A DNA stretch of 33,708 bases from Candidatus Benthortus lauensis (GTDB lineage: Archaea > Thermoproteota > Nitrososphaeria_A > Caldarchaeales > Wolframiiraptoraceae), in NCBI GenBank assembly GCA_021650775.1, contig JAHSRM010000003.1:1-33708 (forward strand), written 5' to 3'. Under the pieces are notes generated by a model. The model worked only from the letters and a program-made list of their open reading frames with translations, ran no database searches and was not told the origin of the DNA. Shown here in pieces: positions 32,636 through 33,708 of the stretch. The position numbers and the translations under genes are program-made. The stretch's first letter is position 1. Each line of letters starts with the position of its first letter.

Positions 32636-33693
32636 TAGTCGAGGCGATTAAGAGCCTAGTGGAGGAGGGGAGGATAAGCGGAGAGGCGGCGGCGAGATGC
32701 CTCGAGGAGATCATGGAGGGTAGGGCCACCGACGCCCAGGTCTCGGCGTTCCTCACGGCCCTTAGGCTGAGGGGGGAGACGCCGGAGGTCATAGCGTCCA
32801 TGGCCGAGGTTATGCGGAGGTTTGCGTCCAGGATAGAGGTGGAGGTTGATGGAAGGCTGATAGATACTTGTGGGACAGGCGGGGACAGGGTTAAGACGAT
32901 TAACGTTAGCACGGCCTCGGGCCTGATAGTGGCCGCATGCGGGGGAAGGGTTGCCAAGCATGGAAACCGCTCCTTCACGGGATACTCTGGGAGCGCCGAC
33001 TTCCTCGAGTCGGTGGGCGTCAAGATAGATGCGGGGCCCGAGGTGGTGGCCAGGTGCATTAGGGAGCTTGGATTCGGCTTCATCTTCGCACCAAGATACC
33101 ATCCGTCCATGAAGCGTGTGGCGCCGATAAGGAGGGAGATAGCGATAAGGACTGTGTTCAACCTCCTGGGGCCATTAACCAACCCTGCACCCATAAACTC
33201 GCAGGCCATGGGAGTCTTCTCCAAGGATTTCATAGGCGTCGTGGCAGAGGCGATGAGGCTCCTGGGCAGGGAGGAGGCCCTGATATACCATGGGGAGGGA
33301 GGGTTGGACGAGGTCTCGGTCTTCTCGGAGACGGAGATAGCGTGGCTGAGAGACGGCTCAATCAGGAGAATAAGGGTTAGGCCAGAGGACATGGGCCTCC
33401 GCAAAGTCAAGTCAGAGGACCTCCTGGTGAGGTCGAGGGAGGAGGCAGTTAGGAGAACCCTTGAGGCCGTGAGCGGCTCGAAGGGGCCGAGAAACCCATA
33501 CACCATGCTACTCCTCGCCAACTCATCGGCAGCCCTCATAGCGGCAGGCCTCGCAGACACCCTGGACTACGGCGTCGAGCAGGCATGGGAGGCCATAGAG
33601 TCCGGCAGGGCCTTGGAGACCCTCAGGAGGCTTGTCAGGGCAACCGGGGGAGACCTGGGGAGGATGGAGGCGGCTCTAAGTGAGCTTCCTTGA
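32632..33693 (+). CDS. trpD: anthranilate phosphoribosyltransferase
   Basis: DTCGTGGDRVKTINVSTASGLIVAACGGRVAKHGNRSFTGYSGSADFLE; ATGA overlap with trpG; start at 32632 rather than the track start 32479. Confidence 0.96.
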   Translation: MIVEAIKSLVEEGRISGEAAARCLEEIMEGRATDAQVSAFLTALRLRGETPEVIASMAEVMRRFASRIEVEVDGRLIDTCGTGGDRVKTINVSTASGLIVAACGGRVAKHGNRSFTGYSGSADFLESVGVKIDAGPEVVARCIRELGFGFIFAPRYHPSMKRVAPIRREIAIRTVFNLLGPLTNPAPINSQAMGVFSKDFIGVVAEAMRLLGREEALIYHGEGGLDEVSVFSETEIAWLRDGSIRRIRVRPEDMGLRKVKSEDLLVRSREEAVRRTLEAVSGSKGPRNPYTMLLLANSSAALIAAGLADTLDYGVEQAWEAIESGRALETLRRLVRATGGDLGRMEAALSELP

Positions 33694-33708
33694 AAGGGCC
33701 TGTAGGCA

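Noticed and set aside
32583-33560. 325-aa minus-strand ORF antisense to trpD
   Set aside because: Antisense shadow of a well-supported trpD; S/T/P-rich translation with no domain signal.

Overview
This is an archaeal chromosomal window, probably TACK/Thermoproteota. That placement rests on gene content: L37e, LSm, aCPSF1/FttA, a proteasome beta subunit with a TTTVG maturation site, SSV-type integrase halves and an intron-containing tRNA. It has three parts. (1) A GC-rich host segment (1-12.9 kb) carries information-processing genes, a tRNA-Leu(UAA) with a predicted 17-nt D-loop intron, a HEPN/MNT pair, a TusA/SelD-like/YeeE sulfur- or selenium-trafficking cluster, rpiA and a LysE-type exporter. 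(2) An 11,519-bp integrative element sits in the 3' half of tRNA-His(GTG). It is bounded by perfect 45-bp direct repeats (12945-12989 and 24464-24508). The integrase ORF is split across the two ends (intN at 13230-12934, intC at about 24506-23583) and rejoins exactly in frame as a 388-aa SSV-type tyrosine recombinase if the repeats recombine. (3) A host segment (24.5-33.7 kb) carries a coiled-coil surface protein, an ECF-type ABC importer divergent from a nucleoside hydrolase, a CBS protein and trpE-trpG-trpD. The most interesting content is the element's AT-rich cargo: SF2 helicase, CxxC/CxxC zinc protein, small PD-(D/E)XK nuclease and large N6-adenine MTase. It looks like a disassembled Type I/Type ISP-like restriction-modification system. 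A putative replication module (OB-like protein plus AAA+ ATPase with degenerate Walker motifs) and an iteron-like intergenic region accompany it. All family calls come from reading motifs by eye; no database search was run.
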